DNA from: Neocallimastix lanati (nom. inval.)
Lineage: Eukaryota; Neocallimastigomycota; Neocallimastigomycetes; Neocallimastigales; Neocallimastigaceae
Length of the DNA: 64,000 nucleotides
Assembly (NCBI GenBank): GCA_016946835.1
Contig: JACVTC010000071.1
Coordinates: 62,001 to 126,000 of the forward strand
Direction: 5' to 3'
Part shown: piece after piece, positions 53,337 to 63,511 of the stretch
Numbering within the stretch: position 1 is the first letter of the stretch
How the letters are laid out: the number at the start of each line of letters is the position of its first letter
Translations under genes and position numbers: made by a program
The notes under the pieces: generated by a model
What the model saw: the letters and a program-made list of their open reading frames with translations, nothing else
What the model was told of the DNA's origin: nothing
Databases searched by the model: none

Positions 53337-53734
53337 TGTGCTTATACAATAAGAAATAAGAATTTAAATTAATAACCTGATAAAATAAAACTTATTATTA
53401 AGCACAAATCTTGAATCAAAAGGTTGGTGTTAAATAATAATTTATTAATTATTAATTTTTTTAATAAAAACACGATTTATAAATTTTACATGAAATTTTT
53501 TGAGATATTTATTTTTTTTTTCAATTAAATAAATTAATTAAATTTTTATGAATTAAATTTTTATGATTTAAACCAATCAAATAATTATAAACTAAAATAT
53601 TTTAATAATATTAAATAAATAAAAATGATAAAAATTTTTTAAGGTAAATGTTCGGATTCGAACTCGCGAACTTAGCTATAAATTATTAAGTGTTAAACAC
53701 TAAAATATATTATTTATTTCTGTGATCCGTTACA
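53337..53734 (-). repeat. Gypsy-2 3' LTR
   Basis: 398 bp, plus-strand ends TGTGCTTATAC...GATCCGTTACA (TG..CA). The adjacent minus-strand AAGCGGGACCA serves as a polypurine tract. It contains a tRNA B-box-like sequence, GAGTTCGAATCC, on the minus strand at about 53655-53666. Confidence 0.85.
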
Positions 53735-53989
53735 TGGTCCCGCTTGAGGATTCGGATACCAGACGAATCAAATTTTTAATTATATTTGTTTTAAATATCT
53801 ATAAATTAATCTAAAGCTATTAAATTTAATTAAAATAAACTATTTACAAACTAATTTAATGTATTAAACTAGAATAAACTATTTACATATTAATTTAAAT
53901 TATTAAATTAAATTAAACTATATACAAGACAATTTTATTACATTTAATTTATAAATAAATGAGTTAATATTTATGAAAGTTTTTAAACT

Positions 53990-56908
53990 CCTTTAAAAGT
54001 TCAGGACAATTCAAGTTTTCTTCGGGCTCCCATGACGATTCACTTAGATTATATCCTTTCTACTTTATCAAGTACTGAATCTTTCCGTAATGTTTTCGTT
54101 GATCCAAGATTTCTTCGACTTCGTATTCTTCATTATCATTTACAATAATTGGAGGTGGAGAAGATTGCTTTCTTTTGAATTTATTATCTTCGTAATAGGG
54201 TTCTAAACTAGATACGTGCACAACAGGATGAATTTTAATGTTTTTAGGTAGTTTCAATTTAAACGAAACTTCAGAGACTTTCTTCATTATCTTAAAAGGT
54301 CCTAATTTACGAGGATTAAATTTCTTATTACCAGAGCGAAGTATTAGAGAACTATCTAACCAAACCTTGTCATTAACTTTGAAATTGGGTGGTTTGCTTC
54401 GGTGTTTTGTTTGCTTGTTTGAGATTTACTTTTAATTCTTCTATTAACTCGTTTAGATTTCGGGTAAATTCTTCAGCTCTAGGAACATTAACTTGATTTC
54501 GAATAACAGGTGAATATTTGGGATGATAACCATAATTCAAGAAAAAGGGTGACTGTTTTGCAGATTCTTGGATTGCGTTGTTGTAACTAAATTCAGCTAA
54601 CTTTATAAATTTACTCCAATTGGTTCCTTTATAGTTAAAGAAACATCTTAAATATTGTTCAATAACGGAGTTCACTCTCTCCGTTTGACCGTTCGTTTGA
54701 TGGTGAAAGGGAGAAGAAAATTTAAGATCAACAGATAAAGTATGGCAAACAGCTTTCCAAAATTTGGAAGTGAATTGTGAGCCACGATCGGAAATAATTT
54801 CGGTAGGAAGTCCATGAAGACAAAAGACACCATTTATGAAAGCAATAGCAGTTTCTTCAGCAGAAGGAATACCAGCAAAAGCAATAAAATGACCCATTTT
54901 AGTTAATCGATCAATAACAACAAGAATACATGTGAACCCATTAGATGAAGGGAGATCCGTAATATAATCCATTGAAATAGATGACCAATGACGATCAGCG
55001 ATTGCAAGAGGTTTAAGGAATCCATAAGGCTTATGACGAGAAGGCTTTGAACGAGAGCAAGTTTCGCAAGAACGAACATAATCAGCAACATCAGAATTGA
55101 GAGAGAGCCACCAGAAATCGCGAGATATGAGGGAGGAAGTTTTCTTAATACCAAAGTGTCCTGCAGCTGGAGAGTCATGACAAATCTTGAGGATGAAAGA
55201 ACGGCATTTAGGTGGGATATAAATTTTATTATTAAATAAAAGGAAACTGTTACTTATAGTAAATTTATCTATTTGTGGATGAGGAATTGGAGATTTAGGA
55301 TTATCTAAATAGTTACAAATATTGCAATAAAATTCGTCATATTTATAAGAAGAAAGGATTTCATCACTAAAAGAAGAAATCGACGTAGCAACAGCACAAA
55401 AGTTTTCTGGTCTAAGTACTGTGAAAGGCACATCATCAGAAGAAATTGAAGAAATATAATCAGGACGGCGAGAAAGGGAATCCGGTTTGCCATTTGAAGA
55501 ACCTTAGCGATATTTAATAATAAAGTTAAATTCAGAAAGAAAAAGTGACCAACGAACCAATCTCTGAGTCATCTTTTCAGGCTTTTTTTGAAAGAGTAGA
55601 TTTCTGTGGTCAGAGTATATAGTAAAAGGTTCCGAAGTTCCTTTGAGGAGGTGTCTCCAATGTTCTAAAGAGTTAACAATAGCAAGTAGTTCCTTATCGT
55701 ATATCGGATAGTTTCTTTCAGAACCAAGAAGAGATCTAGAGAAATAAGCTATAGGATGAAGTTTGTTATCGGATGGAGAGACTTGAGAAAGAATAGCACC
55801 AATTGCGAAATTACTGGAATCTGTTTCTAATACAAAAGGAATACCTAGATTTGGAAAAATTAACACAGGAGTAGAGGTAAAAAGATGTTTTAAGGCATCA
55901 AAGGCTTCTTGTTGTTCATTATTCCACCTAAAAGTAACATTTTTTCTTAAAAGTTTATGTAAAGGATGTGCTAGCATAGCAAAACCTTGGATGAAGCGAC
56001 GGTAGTAATTTGCAAGACCTAAAAACGATTGAAGTTCCTTAATATTCTTCGGGATGGGCCAATTCAGGATGGAAGAAACTTTACTTGGATCCATATTGAT
56101 ACCTTCAGCAGAGATGCGGTGACCGAGAAAATCAATATAGGGAACAAAGAACTCGCATTTTTCTAAAGTAGCGACCAAATTAGAACTTCTTAATCTCGAG
56201 AGAACTTCTTTAATATGTTCAACGTGAGTAGAGTAATCTGAAGAGAATATAATGATGTCGTCGATATAACAGTATACAAATTTGCCAATAATATCTTCAA
56301 AGATGTCATTTATAAAGTGTTGAAAGACCGCGGGAGCATTCTTGAGTCCAAAAGGCATTACAATGTACTCGAAATGACCTAATTTACAAGTAAAAGCAGT
56401 TTTGTATTCATCACCACTTTTAATCCGAATTAGGTTATAAGCCGATTTCAGGTCCAGCTTTAAGAATATCTTACCATTACCTGAACTCTCAAGCATATTA
56501 TTGATCAACGGAAGAGGGTATGAATCTCGGATTGTGATTTCATTTAACCGCCGGTAGTCGATAACCATACGGAGTTTTCCATTCTTTTTTCGTACGAAGA
56601 GGATCGGAGCGCCAGCTGGAGATTTCGATTTTCTTATAAACCCTTTTGCAAGGTTTTCTTTAATATATTCTTCAAGAGTATCAGATTCTTCGGCAGTAAG
56701 AGGGTATATGGGACCATAATAGAGTTTACCGTCATCTTTAATTTTAATCTCACAATCATAAGGTCTGTGAGGAGACAGGACATTAGCAATAGCTTCGTTG
56801 AAAACATCAATATATTCAACAAGTTCCTTTGGGAGTTTCTTAGATAGAGTTTCCAAATCAGTAGTGTATGAGGAGGAATTAGAGCTAGAAGAAGTGTTAG
56901 AAATTGGG
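53990..56908 (-). pseudogene. pol: Gypsy-2 pol, RT to chromodomain
   Basis: RT and RNase H (56908-55504): PILFVRKKNGKLRMVIDYRR, KLDLKSAYNLIRI, VMPFGLKNAPAVFQ, catalytic CYIDDIIIF, ETDSSNFAIGAIL and IYSDHRNLLF. A stop interrupts it at a Pro position conserved in gypsy-3 (YRPGS). Integrase (55431-54373): CHDSPAAGHFGIKKT, CETCSRSKPSRHKPYG, VVIDRLTKMGHFI, SDRGSQFTSKFW and HHQTNGQTERVN. A frameshift near 54400 follows, then NFKVNDKVWL and KLKLPKNIKIHPVVHVSSLEP. The C-terminal chromodomain (EYEVEEILDQRKHYGKIQYL) stops at TAG 54060 in place of Trp; KGYNLSESSWEPEENL continues beyond it in frame. It is closely related to gypsy-3. Confidence 0.93.
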
Positions 56909-57338
56909 TGTAACAAATCTTAATGTTACTTAAGATTGTTATAAGGTTTTTTACACAAAAGGTTCTCGACACTAAAGTAATTCAAAATATGTTTTATTAA
57001 AATAAGTTTTTTTATTAGTAAAAATATAAATTATTATTTTATTAATTAATCATTGTAATATTTTAAATTACTTTAAAATTAATTAAACACAAGAATTATC
57101 AAGAAATTCTAGTAATTTCTTGAACTATAAAGAATCTTCTAGATATTTTTTAGAATAAAACTATAAAATAATAATAAATGTGAATCGAACCCTAAGTAGT
57201 TTGATTCATGGTATTAGTTACTAACAACTATACCAGAAATAATATTTTTTAAATTTAATAATTTGTTTTAAAACTTTATTGAAAAATAATACTAAATATT
57301 AAAATAATAAAATAATTGTAATTATTAATTCTGTTATA
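56909..57338 (-). repeat. Gypsy-3 3' LTR
   Basis: 430 bp from the target duplication to the polypurine tract. The outer end holds a near palindrome, TGTAACAAATCTTAA / TTAAGATTGTTATA (56909-56944). Only 57066-57338 is shared with the right LTR. Confidence 0.8.
57182..57235 (-). other. tRNA-like segment with A and B boxes in the LTR
   Basis: The minus strand reads TGGTATAGTTG (A box, consensus TRGYNNARNNG), then after 32 nt GGGTTCGATTC (B box, consensus GGTTCGANTCC). The spacing is that of a tRNA. The T-arm, D-arm and acceptor pairings are only partly possible, so it is not a functional tRNA. It resembles the Asp/Glu tRNA group. An identical copy is at 63355-63408. Confidence 0.6.
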
Positions 57339-57348
57339 ACTCTCTCCC

Positions 57349-60300
57349 TTAGAGACGGATTCCAGACGTCTTAGGTTTTGGTTTATTTGGAAACTTCTTG
57401 TGGAATTCGGCAAGAAGTTTATTGCAATGAAGATTCTCAAAAGGTTCCCATGAGTTTTCAGAATCATCATAACCTTTCCAATGAATTAAATATTTAATTT
57501 TGTTATGAAATTTCTTTGAATCAAGAATAGATTCAACTTCATATTCTTTTTCTCCATTAAGTATAATAGGTTTTGGAGTTGGGATATTTCTTTCTGTAAA
57601 TTCATTTTCATAGGCTGGCTCAAGAAGTGAAACGTGGAAAACTGGAAAGACCCTAAAAGAGTTTGGTAACTTTAATTTATAACTTACATCTGAAATTTTC
57701 TTTAAAATAGTAAATGGACCAGATTTCTTAGGAGCAAGTTTGCCTTTTTTATTATTTATTAAATCATTCCTTAACAGCCAAACTTTTGAGCCAACTTTAA
57801 ACTCAGGCGGAGACATATGTTTATCATCATAATATTTTTTTTGAAAATTAACTGCACTTTGAAGATTTTCTTTAAGTACATTTCTTAATTCTTTTAGGTC
57901 TTTAGCAATAATTTCAGCACGAGGGACAATAGAAACATCTGGAGTAGAAGGATCAAATTTAGGATTGAACCCATAATTAAGAAAGAAAGGAGTAGCATTT
58001 GCAGATTCTTGTATTGTGTTATTGTAAGCAAATTCTGCAAGAGATAAATATTCCATCCAATTATTTTGTTGATAATTAACATAACATCTTAAGTATTGTT
58101 CAAGTATTGCGTTTACCCTCTCCGTTTGACCATTAGTTTGCTGATGATGAGCAGATGATAAACAAAGATCAACATGAAGTAAATTAAATAATCTATTCCA
58201 AAATTTAGAAGTAAACTGAGTACCTCTATCCGACACAATATCCTTTGGCAGACCATGAAGTTTGAAAATAGAATTAAGAAATTGTTCAGCACAATCCTCA
58301 GCAGAGGGAACTGATTTGAAGGGAACAAAATGAGCCATCTTCGTAAAGCGATCAACTACGACAAGAATACAAGACATACCATTGGAAGAGGGAAGATCTG
58401 TTATAAAATCCATTGAAATTGATTCCCAAGGATTATTGCCAATGGGTAAAGATTTAAGTAAACCGTAAGGTTTATGACGAGGAGCTTTTGAAGCGCAGCA
58501 CACATTACAAGTACGAATATATTTTTTAATATCCTTATGCATACCAGGCCACCAATAATTTCTAGAAACTAAGTCAGAGGTTTTATTTATGCCAAAGTGG
58601 CCAGCAGTAGGAGAATCATGACAAGAACAAAGAATTTTAAATCTAAGGCATTCAGGAATATAAATAAGATTGTCATATAAAAGAATACCATTGGAGAACG
58701 AAAGGAGATCAACCGAAGCAATGGGTTTCTCATTAGCAGAAGGCTTTTCAAAATATATCTTAACATTATTAAAGAAAGGATCCTTGGAGTAACACTTTTT
58801 AATTTCATCTTGTAGATTTGATTCAATAGAGATACTTGAAGTAAAACAAAAATTTTCCGGTTTAAGTACTTGGTAAGGTTTAGCAGGTTCATGATTATCA
58901 TAATCAGGACGGCGAGATAAAGCATCAGGCTTACCACCGCGAGAACCTGGACGATACTCAATTTGAAAGTCAAATCGAGTAAAGAACATTGACCATCTAA
59001 TTAAACGTTGTGAAAGCTGTTCTGGTTTCTTAAAGTAGAGTAGATTTCTATGATCAGTAAGAACTTTAATAGTATTCTTAGCACCTTCTAAATAGTACCT
59101 CCAAGTTTCAAAAGCAGTCTTAATAGCAAGTAACTCTTTATCATAAATTGGATAATTGCATTCAGCAGAGGTAAAAGCTCTAGAATAGAAAGCAATTGGA
59201 TGAAGCTTATTATCTTTAGAGCTAACTTGGGATAAAATACATCCAAGCGCAAAATTACTTGTATCCGTTTCAACAAAAAATTGAGAATTAGGATCAGCAG
59301 GAATAAGGATGGGAGCAGAAGTAAAAGAACGTTTAAGAAGTTCAAAGGAGTCATTAGCATCTTTTGACCAAACAAAAGGAACATTTTTTCTTGTAAGTTT
59401 ATTAAGAGGATAAGCAATTTTAGCAAAATTTTTTATAAAGCGTCTGTAGAAATTGGCTAGGCCAAGAAACGATTGAACTTCTTTAACTGTAGTTGGAGCA
59501 GGCCAATCTAAAATAGCTGAGACTTTCTTAATATCCATCTTAAGACCATCTGAAGATACATAATATCCTAAAAATTTAACTTCGAACTTATTAAACTCAC
59601 ATTTTTCAAGGTTAACATGTAAATGAAATTTCCTAAGTTGTAATAGTACTTTTTTAACGTGTAAATGATGTTCAGAAAGATCATCAGAAAAAATGATAAT
59701 ATCATCAATATAGGCATAACAAAATTTACCTAAATAGTCACTTAATGCAGTATCAATCATTCTTTGAAAACAGGCAGGTGCATTCTTGAAACCGTAAGGC
59801 ATAACTCTAAATTCAAAGTGTCCTAAGCTACATACAAAAGCTGTTTTGTATTCATCTCCAGACCTGATACGAATTTGGAAGTAAGCAGATTTTAAATCAA
59901 GCTTTGAGTAATACTTATGACCAGGAGCTTTATTAAAAATAACAGTTGTTAAAGGCATAGGATAACTATCTCTAATGGTGATTTCATTAAGTTTCCTAAG
60001 ATCAATACACATACGTAACTCACCATTATCTTTTGGAGCAAATAAAATTGGATGACCAGCTTCTGATTTTGACCTAACAATAAAACCGTATTTTAAATAG
60101 TCTTTAATAATTTTTTCTAAAGCTATTTCTTCGGGAATTGTAAGGGGATAAATTGCACTATAATATAACTTAGTATTAGGTTTAAGGTCAATAGCACAAT
60201 CAAAACTAGAATGAGGAGGTAAGATTTTAGCTTCTTCTTCACTAAATACATCAGAGAATTCTAGATAAATGGCGGGAAGTGTTTTATTTGGAGTATCCAT

Positions 60301-61677
60301 GTTTGGGGAAGAGGCTATTGAATTCTTCAACACTGAAGGAGAAATAGAAGAATTATCAAACAAAGAATTATTAGGGGTGCATGAACTGGAATAGGCTGGT
60401 TTCGAAGAGATAGAGTCGGAAGTATTCGAAGTAAGAGAAAGTGAAGTAGAGTTAACCGAGGTTGAAGGTACTGATTCAACAAAGGAAGAATCTGACGCAT
60501 TGTTATTACTATTGCAAAAGCTTAAAATATTATTGTTGAAATCAATTGATGATTTATTTTCTTTAAGAAATCTAGAACCAATTAAGCACTCAAATTTGTC
60601 GTTCAAATCAATAACAAAAAATTCTGTTAAGACCTGAAGGTTACTAACTTTAAATAATATTGGTATAGTTTTACCAACAACGTCTTTGCCACCACCAATA
60701 CCAGTAATGTTATCAGCTTCTAAATTATCATGTACAAGCTTAAAATTATTAATTTTAGCAAAATTACTATCCATAAGATTCAAGTCTGAGCCGGAATCTA
60801 TAAGAGCCTTAGCTTTAATCCATTTATTTTTGTAGTTAAAGGAACACTTAATAATACAATCTTTATTAAATTTCTTAGAAGAATTAGATCTAGCCATATG
60901 GGAGGAGCCAGGTTTATTTGCTCGCTTTGGACAATTTATTAACTTATGGCCTGATTGTCCACAATATAGACAAAGCCCTTCTTTAATTCTTCTTGCTCTT
61001 TCTTCAGGGGATAAATGAGAGTAATTTGAATCATTATTTGATTTGAAAAAAGAATTAGAATTGGCGTTTCTATTATTACTAGAGTTAAATCTAAAATACT
61101 TCCTATTATTACGAGAATTATTATTATTATTACTGTTATTTCTAGAATTGTAATTGTTGATCGTTGCTAATCGAGTCATTTGATGATCTATACGATTGGT
61201 AATTCGCATTAGTTCACTTAATTTGGCAGGAGGAGGGAACAAACTAATTACTCTTTCTTGAAGTCTTGGTAGCAATCCTTCAATATAAGCATCCATTAAG
61301 GCAAATTCATTCCAGTCCGTTTTTTCCGAAAGCCTACGGAATTCATTATTGTAATCAGTGACTTTACCATATGCTTTTTGCTTAATATGCATAAGAGCTT
61401 GATTACAATTAAAAACTGCATCTACGTCACTGAATCTATCCTTCATAAGTTCAATGAAAGCGTTAAAATCGTCAAGGACTGGGTTATTTTCATTCATCAA
61501 GTCTGCAGCCCAATCCATAGCTTCATCTCTTAACAAAGTGATGGTATAAGCTACTTTTAACGGATCATTGGTGAAATATTCAGGACGAAGTGCAATGGCT
61601 AACCCAACATAAGCTAAAAATCCCTTGAGCTTAGCTGAATCGCCATTAAAATGAAAATCGTTTGATGAAGAAGACAT
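57349..61677 (-). CDS. Gypsy-3 Gag-Pol polyprotein with chromodomain
   Basis: A single 1442-codon frame starting at ATG 61677. Order with rough residue positions: capsid-like Gag (1-190; KGFLAYVGLAIALRPEYF, AVFNCNQALMHIKQKAYG), Asn/Arg-rich stretch (195-225), CCHC knuckle CLYCGQSGHKLINC (about 236-249), aspartic protease ALIDSGSDLNLM (about 290), RT with catalytic AYIDDIIIF (about 655), RNase H (ETDTSNFALGCIL, VLTDHRNLLYF), integrase zinc finger CHDSPTAGHFG...CNVCCASK (from about 1020), integrase core (DRFTKMAHFV, SDRGTQFTSKFW, HHQQTNGQTERVN), GPF module and chromodomain (about 1377-1425; YEVESIL, LIHWKGYDDSENSWEP). The chromodomain in chromoviruses guides integration to chromatin with particular histone marks. 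All catalytic residues I can see are present. Gag and Pol are fused in one frame, as in Tf1/sushi-type elements. Confidence 0.97.
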   Translation of the reverse strand: MSSSSNDFHFNGDSAKLKGFLAYVGLAIALRPEYFTNDPLKVAYTITLLRDEAMDWAADLMNENNPVLDDFNAFIELMKDRFSDVDAVFNCNQALMHIKQKAYGKVTDYNNEFRRLSEKTDWNEFALMDAYIEGLLPRLQERVISLFPPPAKLSELMRITNRIDHQMTRLATINNYNSRNNSNNNNNSRNNRKYFRFNSSNNRNANSNSFFKSNNDSNYSHLSPEERARRIKEGLCLYCGQSGHKLINCPKRANKPGSSHMARSNSSKKFNKDCIIKCSFNYKNKWIKAKALIDSGSDLNLMDSNFAKINNFKLVHDNLEADNITGIGGGKDVVGKTIPILFKVSNLQVLTEFFVIDLNDKFECLIGSRFLKENKSSIDFNNNILSFCNSNNNASDSSFVESVPSTSVNSTSLSLTSNTSDSISSKPAYSSSCTPNNSLFDNSSISPSVLKNSIASSPNMDTPNKTLPAIYLEFSDVFSEEEAKILPPHSSFDCAIDLKPNTKLYYSAIYPLTIPEEIALEKIIKDYLKYGFIVRSKSEAGHPILFAPKDNGELRMCIDLRKLNEITIRDSYPMPLTTVIFNKAPGHKYYSKLDLKSAYFQIRIRSGDEYKTAFVCSLGHFEFRVMPYGFKNAPACFQRMIDTALSDYLGKFCYAYIDDIIIFSDDLSEHHLHVKKVLLQLRKFHLHVNLEKCEFNKFEVKFLGYYVSSDGLKMDIKKVSAILDWPAPTTVKEVQSFLGLANFYRRFIKNFAKIAYPLNKLTRKNVPFVWSKDANDSFELLKRSFTSAPILIPADPNSQFFVETDTSNFALGCILSQVSSKDNKLHPIAFYSRAFTSAECNYPIYDKELLAIKTAFETWRYYLEGAKNTIKVLTDHRNLLYFKKPEQLSQRLIRWSMFFTRFDFQIEYRPGSRGGKPDALSRRPDYDNHEPAKPYQVLKPENFCFTSSISIESNLQDEIKKCYSKDPFFNNVKIYFEKPSANEKPIASVDLLSFSNGILLYDNLIYIPECLRFKILCSCHDSPTAGHFGINKTSDLVSRNYWWPGMHKDIKKYIRTCNVCCASKAPRHKPYGLLKSLPIGNNPWESISMDFITDLPSSNGMSCILVVVDRFTKMAHFVPFKSVPSAEDCAEQFLNSIFKLHGLPKDIVSDRGTQFTSKFWNRLFNLLHVDLCLSSAHHQQTNGQTERVNAILEQYLRCYVNYQQNNWMEYLSLAEFAYNNTIQESANATPFFLNYGFNPKFDPSTPDVSIVPRAEIIAKDLKELRNVLKENLQSAVNFQKKYYDDKHMSPPEFKVGSKVWLLRNDLINNKKGKLAPKKSGPFTILKKISDVSYKLKLPNSFRVFPVFHVSLLEPAYENEFTERNIPTPKPIILNGEKEYEVESILDSKKFHNKIKYLIHWKGYDDSENSWEPFENLHCNKLLAEFHKKFPNKPKPKTSGIRL

Positions 61678-63239
61678 TGAAAGAATTATTAAATTATAAA
61701 CAAGTTTAAGAATTGCAATAGGAAGATTTATTTAATATTATCACTATTATTATTATTATTATTATTTTTTTTTTTTTTTTTTTTTTTTAGTGCTCCCGAA
61801 TGAAAATTGTAATGATAAAGAATTATAAATTATTATTTTTCTAGGCTTTTAATTTAATTGCTGATTTAAATTTTTTTTTTTTTTAAATTTAATTTGGTAA
61901 ATATAATAACTAGACTAAATTTCACTCTTTTATGCCTTGCAACAAAATAAAAAACCGGCAAGAGTTACTAACTAGAGGTATATACTAGACCTCAAAATAA
62001 AAAATTATAAACTATATATTTTAAAGTTGCTTTACCTTCACGACCAACCTATAGCCTTCGGTGACTATAGTTCCTTATTCGCCAGAGCTTATTCGAATAG
62101 AGCAACCACCGAACTGTTGAAGTTGGTTGGTAGGATGTGGCTTTCGTTTAATCCACACGCTCTTCACGCCCTAGGGTTTTGAAGCCCGTTTATATTCGAA
62201 TAATTAACGGCTATAGTTTCTAACCTACTGAAACTAGTTACTAACCGCCGAAACTCTGTTTATGAGCTCTAATCGCTCCTAGTATATTTAAATATTATAT
62301 TTACCTATAATATTCTTTAAAAAGTCTCAAGAACTGTAGAACTTCTTAAAGAATTTTTTATATCAAAAAAAAAAATTTTTTTTTTTTCGCCTAGATAGAT
62401 TTTGGTATAATTGTGAGTATGCTATTAATACCAAAAACCGAGAATTTTATTTTTTAAAGAAAAAAAAAGTAGATTCAAGAAGCAAGGCTGAACCCAAAGA
62501 AGATATCAGAGACTAAGAGAAGAAGAGATTTTGTCCAAAAGTAGAAACCAAGAATCAGAAACCCGAAACCAATGGAAACAAAAACCAAGTCCAAAACTAA
62601 GAAATCTGAAACCAATGGAAACAGAAACCAAGACCAAAAATAAGAAATCCAAGGCAAACAGAAAGAATCTAACCAAAAGTGGAAACCTGAAGATATTAAG
62701 ATAAGTAGCCAAACAGAAACCAAAAACAAAGGAAACAGAAAATCCGAGAGATTCAAAAAATAAAGTCCAAAAAGAAAACAAAAAGGCAGTAGACACTAAT
62801 TCCAAAAGAAAGCTTCAAACCAAACAAAAGGGTAGATATATCAAGGCACGGCGTCTAAATCTTGGGTGTTTTTTATTATAACAAAATATTATAATAAATA
62901 TAATAACACTCAAAAAAAAAAACAAAAATTATTTTATTTTTTATTTATTTTTTTTTAATTATTTTATTAATTATATTTATTATAATACTATAAGCCGCAA
63001 GGGTTGATATAGTATTAATATTAAAAAAAGTTTTATTAAAAAATTAAGTTTTATTAACTAAACAAAATTAAAATAAAAAACACAAAGAAAAGAATATTTG
63101 TTAATAAGAATTTTACTCATATTTATATTTTTTTCAAAAGTTAAAGTTATTAAAAAATAAAAATAAAAGTTTCTAAAAAGTTCTTAAAAATCGAAAAATT
63201 TAGAAAAAATAGAAAACAATAGAATTAAGAATTTAATAG
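61678..63239 (-). other. Gypsy-3 leader: long, partly structured untranslated region
   Basis: About 1.5 kb between the shared LTR part and gag. Directly upstream of gag are (ATT)n and T runs. The part at about 61960-62290 is much richer in G+C and full of local inverted repeats, such as CTATAGCCTTCGGTGACTATAG and TTCGAATAGAGC with GAGCTTATTCGAA. The part at 62470-62830 is a purine/pyrimidine-skewed run of degenerate GAAACCAA units. The part at 62870-63005 has ATACTATA/TATAGTAT flanking GCCGCAAGGG. Open frames at 62475-62805 are low complexity. The right LTR's R/U5 may lie inside this region. Confidence 0.6.
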
Positions 63240-63511
63240 AATAAATTTTAATTAATTAAACACAAGAATTATCAAGAAATTCTAGTAATTTCTTGAACTA
63301 TAAAGAATCTTCTAGATATTTTTTAGAATAAAACTATAAAATAATAATAAATGTGAATCGAACCCTAAGTAGTTTGATTCATGGTATTAGTTACTAACAA
63401 CTATACCAGAAATAATATTTTTTAAATTTATTAATTTGTTTTAAAACTTTATTGAAAAATAATACTAAATATTAAAATAATAAAATAATTGTAATTATTA
63501 ATTCTGTTATA
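63240..63511 (-). repeat. Gypsy-3 5' LTR, part matching the 3' LTR
   Basis: Matches 57066-57338 with one difference (AATTTATTAATTTG versus AATTTAATAATTTG). To the left the two copies are unrelated. It includes the tRNA-like segment 63355-63408 and ends CTGTTATA next to TTGGG. Confidence 0.9.

Larger units (their letters stand above)
56909..63511 (-). mobile_element. Gypsy-3: chromovirus with intact Gag-Pol, inserted in gypsy-2
   Basis: Bounded by target duplication TTGGG (56904-56908 and 63512-63516). Left LTR about 56909-57338; right LTR ends at 63511. The last 270 bp of both copies (57066-57338 and about 63240-63511) differ at one base. The element-strand LTR start is TATAACAG, preceded by the purine tract AAGGGAGAGAG (about 57339-57353). 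The single large frame 61677-57349 is intact. A leader of about 1.5 kb separates gag from the 5' LTR. It is the youngest and most complete gypsy element here. Confidence 0.93.

Noticed and set aside
53640-53720. A functional tRNA gene in the gypsy-2 LTR
   Set aside because: Only the B-box-like GTTCGAATCC is good; the A box and stems fail.
57182-57235. A functional tRNA gene
   Set aside because: Acceptor and T stems do not pair and no good anticodon stem forms; only the A and B boxes are tRNA-like.
62475-62805. Two overlapping hydrophobic minus-strand frames
   Set aside because: They come from the strand-skewed GAAACCAA repeat in the gypsy-3 leader; low complexity and in two frames at once.
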